NCBI GenBank assembly: GCA_015486215.1
Contig: WFSA01000154.1
Location: 1 to 32,769, forward strand
Length of the DNA stretch: 32,769 nucleotides
DNA from: Anaerolineae bacterium
GTDB lineage: Bacteria > Chloroflexota > Anaerolineae > Promineifilales > Promineifilaceae
Direction of reading: 5' to 3'
Shown: positions 30,805 to 32,769 of the stretch, in pieces
Position numbering within the stretch: the stretch's first letter is position 1
Layout: each line of letters opens with the position of its first letter
Position numbers and translations under genes: made by a program
Notes under the pieces: model-generated
What the model was told of the DNA's origin: nothing
Databases searched by the model: none
The model's input: only the letters and a program-made list of their open reading frames with translations

Positions 30805-31473
30805 TTATTCTTCCTCTCCGCTGTCATCAGTGACAACCCATGCACTATCGCCGATAGCCAAAAAGCTTTCTAAGCTCTCTAATGCCGAAAGCGGCATGAT
30901 GAGTTTGTCATATCCCAGCAAATCACGAATGTTCAAGTAGCTCGCACGCAATGTCTTGGCATCCACCACATTACAGAACGCTTTTTCCACATTCTCGTTG
31001 CGTTCAGCCAGTAAAATCAGTGCGCTGTTATCACCAGCCAAGCTGTCTAAGATAGACACGGCCGTTTTCGTCTTAGGCGTATCCATAGAAATATCATCCA
31101 ACAAGATGATGTCCCCATCAGCAGCCTTCACACTCAAAGCAGAGCGTAACGCAGCACGACGCATTTTACGCGGCATGTTTTTAATATATTTATGCACCTT
31201 CGGCCCATGAGCAACACCACCACCGACAAAAATCGGCGCACGACGGCTGCCATGACGCGCATTACCCGTACCTTTCTGGCGGTAAATCTTCGCCGATGAG
31301 TAGCTCACTTCAGCGCGGCCTTGCGCTTTATGCGTTCCTTGACGCGCATTCGCCAACTGCCGCACCAACGCTTGATGCATCAAATCACGATTGATTTTGG
31401 CCTCAAAGATAGAGGATGGAAGTTCCATCACCTGCACCTCTTCGCCAGACATATTTAATACAGAAAAATTCAT
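30805..31473 (-). CDS. rplD: Ribosomal protein L4 (uL4)
   Basis: A 222-residue protein starting MNFSVLNMSGEEVQVMELP. The tunnel-loop segment RQGTHKAQGRAEVSYSSAKIYRQKGTGNARHGSRRAPIFVGGG is identifiable from its two ends (RQGTHK and RRAPIFVGGG). GGGAGG lies 7 bases upstream of the ATG at 31473; the longer reading from 31557 overlaps rplC and is rejected. In some bacteria L4 represses the S10 operon, but no such structure can be judged here. Confidence 0.97.
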   Translation of the reverse strand: MNFSVLNMSGEEVQVMELPSSIFEAKINRDLMHQALVRQLANARQGTHKAQGRAEVSYSSAKIYRQKGTGNARHGSRRAPIFVGGGVAHGPKVHKYIKNMPRKMRRAALRSALSVKAADGDIILLDDISMDTPKTKTAVSILDSLAGDNSALILLAERNENVEKAFCNVVDAKTLRASYLNIRDLLGYDKLIMPLSALESLESFLAIGDSAWVVTDDSGEEE

Positions 31474-31486
31474 CTCTACGCCTCCC

Positions 31487-32155
31487 TTAGCCCTTCGCTG
31501 CATCACGAATGACAACAAAGCTGCCTTTATGACCAGGAACCGCACCTTTAACCGCAATCAAATTACGATCAGCATCGACACGCACAATTTCCAAATTCTG
31601 GGATGTGTATCGCTTGCCACCCATACGGCCGGGCATTTTCTTACCCTTAAATACATGAGCCGTACCAGATGTTGCTCCAACAGAACCGGGCGCACGCCAA
31701 CGGTCAGATTGACCGTGTGTTTTCATACCGCCAGCAAAGCCATAACGCTTCACAACACCAGCAAACCCCTTCCCCTTCGTCACACCAGACACGTCAATAT
31801 GATCGCCAGCTTCAAATTGCTCAACTGTCAATTGTTGCCCCATCTCATATTCACTTGTTTTTGAAGTACGGAATTCGCGTAAATAACGCAAAGCGGGGAT
31901 ACCATGATTTGCTTTGCGCTGTGGGTGCTTCTCATCTGTAGGAAGAAGTCCCAAATGTCCCTTCTGCCCTTTTGTTAAACGGCTCTCTTTCGCTTCGCCG
32001 AATCCCAATTGAACAGAACTGTATCCATCACTACTATTATCTTTTATTTGAGTCACAAAACATGGTCCAGCTTGGATAATAGTAACGGGTGTTACCGTAC
32101 CATCCTCGCTGAAAATTTGAGACATGCCCAATTTAAGACCTAGTAATCCTTTCAT
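31487..32155 (-). CDS. rplC: Ribosomal protein L3 (uL3)
   Basis: A 222-residue protein with KGLLGLKLGMSQIF at its start, GVTKGKGFAGVVKRYGF in the middle and KKMPGRMGG further on. An ATG two codons upstream (32161) is too close to the GGAGG; the ATG at 32155 has normal spacing and is chosen. Confidence 0.97.
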   Translation of the reverse strand: MKGLLGLKLGMSQIFSEDGTVTPVTIIQAGPCFVTQIKDNSSDGYSSVQLGFGEAKESRLTKGQKGHLGLLPTDEKHPQRKANHGIPALRYLREFRTSKTSEYEMGQQLTVEQFEAGDHIDVSGVTKGKGFAGVVKRYGFAGGMKTHGQSDRWRAPGSVGATSGTAHVFKGKKMPGRMGGKRYTSQNLEIVRVDADRNLIAVKGAVPGHKGSFVVIRDAAKG

Positions 32156-32243
32156 TATCATAACCTCCCAGGACTGTCAGCCACCAGGCTAGACTGCATC
32201 ATCCTTGTATGCAATTTTTTAGTCCATCAGGGTATATCTATAC

Positions 32244-32552
32244 TTAGATAGATATTTCAATATCAACACCAGCGGGCAGATTAAGCCGCATCAATGTGTC
32301 AATCGTCTTCGGATCCGGGTTGACCACATCGATCAGCCGCTTATGCGTACGAATTTCAAAATGTTCGTGCGAATCCTTATCAATAAATGTACTGCGACGC
32401 ACAGTAAACCGTTCCAACTTCGTTGGTAACGGAACTGGCCCGACAACTTGTGCGCCTGTGCGCTCGGCAGTACCAACGATCCGCTTTGCGGATTGATCCA
32501 ATACACGATGATCATATGCCTTCAGGCGAATACGAATTTTTTGTTTAGCCAT
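32244..32552 (-). CDS. rpsJ: Ribosomal protein S10 (uS10)
   Basis: A 102-residue protein, also known as NusE in antitermination complexes. [39 protein letters not shown] and [15 protein letters not shown] identify it. It is the first ribosomal gene of the S10 block here, directly after tuf. Confidence 0.98.
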   Translation of the reverse strand: MAKQKIRIRLKAYDHRVLDQSAKRIVGTAERTGAQVVGPVPLPTKLERFTVRRSTFIDKDSHEHFEIRTHKRLIDVVNPDPKTIDTLMRLNLPAGVDIEISI

Positions 32553-32571
32553 AGCTCTGTTACCTCAGCAA

Positions 32572-32604
32572 GAAGGGTGTTGTTCGTTAGAATCAACACC
32601 CTTC
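32572..32604 (-). promoter_or_regulatory. Strong hairpin between tuf and rpsJ
   Basis: A perfect 11-bp stem, GAAGGGTGTTG (32572-32582) with CAACACCCTTC (32594-32604), lies 10 bp past the tuf stop codon. On the minus strand it is followed by TTGCTGAGG, not a T-run. It may be a weak terminator or attenuator that sets the ratio of EF-Tu to ribosomal mRNA, or a 3'-end stabiliser. Confidence 0.6.
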
Positions 32605-32614
32605 ATATTACAAC

Positions 32615-32769
32615 CTATTTTATGATCTCGGTGATAACACCAGCACCGACTGTCAAACCACCTTCGCGGATAGCAAAGCGGCTACCGTTTTCTAATGCAA
32701 CCGGCATGATTAACTCAACCTGCAAGTTCACGCTGTCGCCAGGCATAACCATTTCAATACCTTCTGGTA
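32615..32769 (-). CDS. tuf: Elongation factor Tu, C-terminal part (cut by window edge)
   Basis: The last 51 codons are present. The product reads [20 protein letters not shown], continues with [12 protein letters not shown], and ends [12 protein letters not shown], the conserved domain 3 of EF-Tu. The 5' part lies beyond the right edge. It starts the str/S10 junction as in many bacteria. Confidence 0.96.
   Translation of the reverse strand, partial: PEGIEMVMPGDSVNLQVELIMPVALENGSRFAIREGGLTVGAGVITEIIK

Overview
The window is bacterial chromosome of roughly even base composition. Almost every gene is on the minus strand, so transcription runs from high to low coordinates. The gene repertoire, the zinc-binding forms of S4, S14 and L36, the response regulator carrying a Roadblock-like domain, and the abundance of small palindromic repeats suggest a Chloroflexota bacterium (Anaerolineae/Ardenticatenia-like). 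That placement is inference, not proof.

Right half (about 15.8-32.8 kb): one continuous ribosomal protein supercluster, in transcription order tuf(partial)-rpsJ-rplC-rplD-rplW-rplB-rpsS-rplV-rpsC-rplP-rpmC-rpsQ-rplN-rplX-rplE-rpsZ-rpsH-rplF-rplR-rpsE-rpmD-rplO-secY-adk-rpmJ-rpsM-rpsK-rpsD-rpoA-rplQ-truA-rplM-rpsI. It joins the classical S10, spc, alpha and L13/S9 operons and ends at an intrinsic terminator after rpsI. map and infA, often found between adk and rpmJ, are missing. A promoter-like site lies in the space they would occupy. L29 carries an unusual C-terminal extension of about 75 residues.

Left half (about 0.5-15.5 kb): mostly single genes or short operons. They are a DUF423 membrane protein with a small membrane protein, a DEAD-box RNA helicase, tRNA-Pro(CGG) with promoter and terminator, gatC-gatA followed by a degenerate nucleotidyltransferase/beta-helix protein, an AAA/DUF4143 ATPase with an apparently leaderless promoter, a class I aminotransferase, a lipoprotein with two thioredoxin/DsbA-like domains, a PRC-barrel protein, an acyl-CoA ligase, and a response regulator.

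Spaces between the left-half genes are packed with small non-autonomous mobile elements. At least three families can be recognised by terminal inverted repeats plus target-site duplications: tips GTATCTTCTCA/GTAACTACTCA with 8-bp duplications, tips GACATGGTTCA with 8-bp duplications, and one element with 17-bp perfect tips and a 12-bp duplication. One copy is nested in another, one has landed between gatC and gatA, and one has landed on the stop codon of the response regulator.

The strongest genome-scale signal is the palindrome ACGGCCGT, often extended to AACGGCCGTT. I counted 41 copies, about one per 800 bp, where chance predicts about 0.5. It occurs in coding and non-coding DNA alike, including ribosomal protein genes, and resembles in behaviour the HIP1 palindrome of cyanobacteria. 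I see no CRISPR array, prophage, rRNA gene or complete transposase gene.
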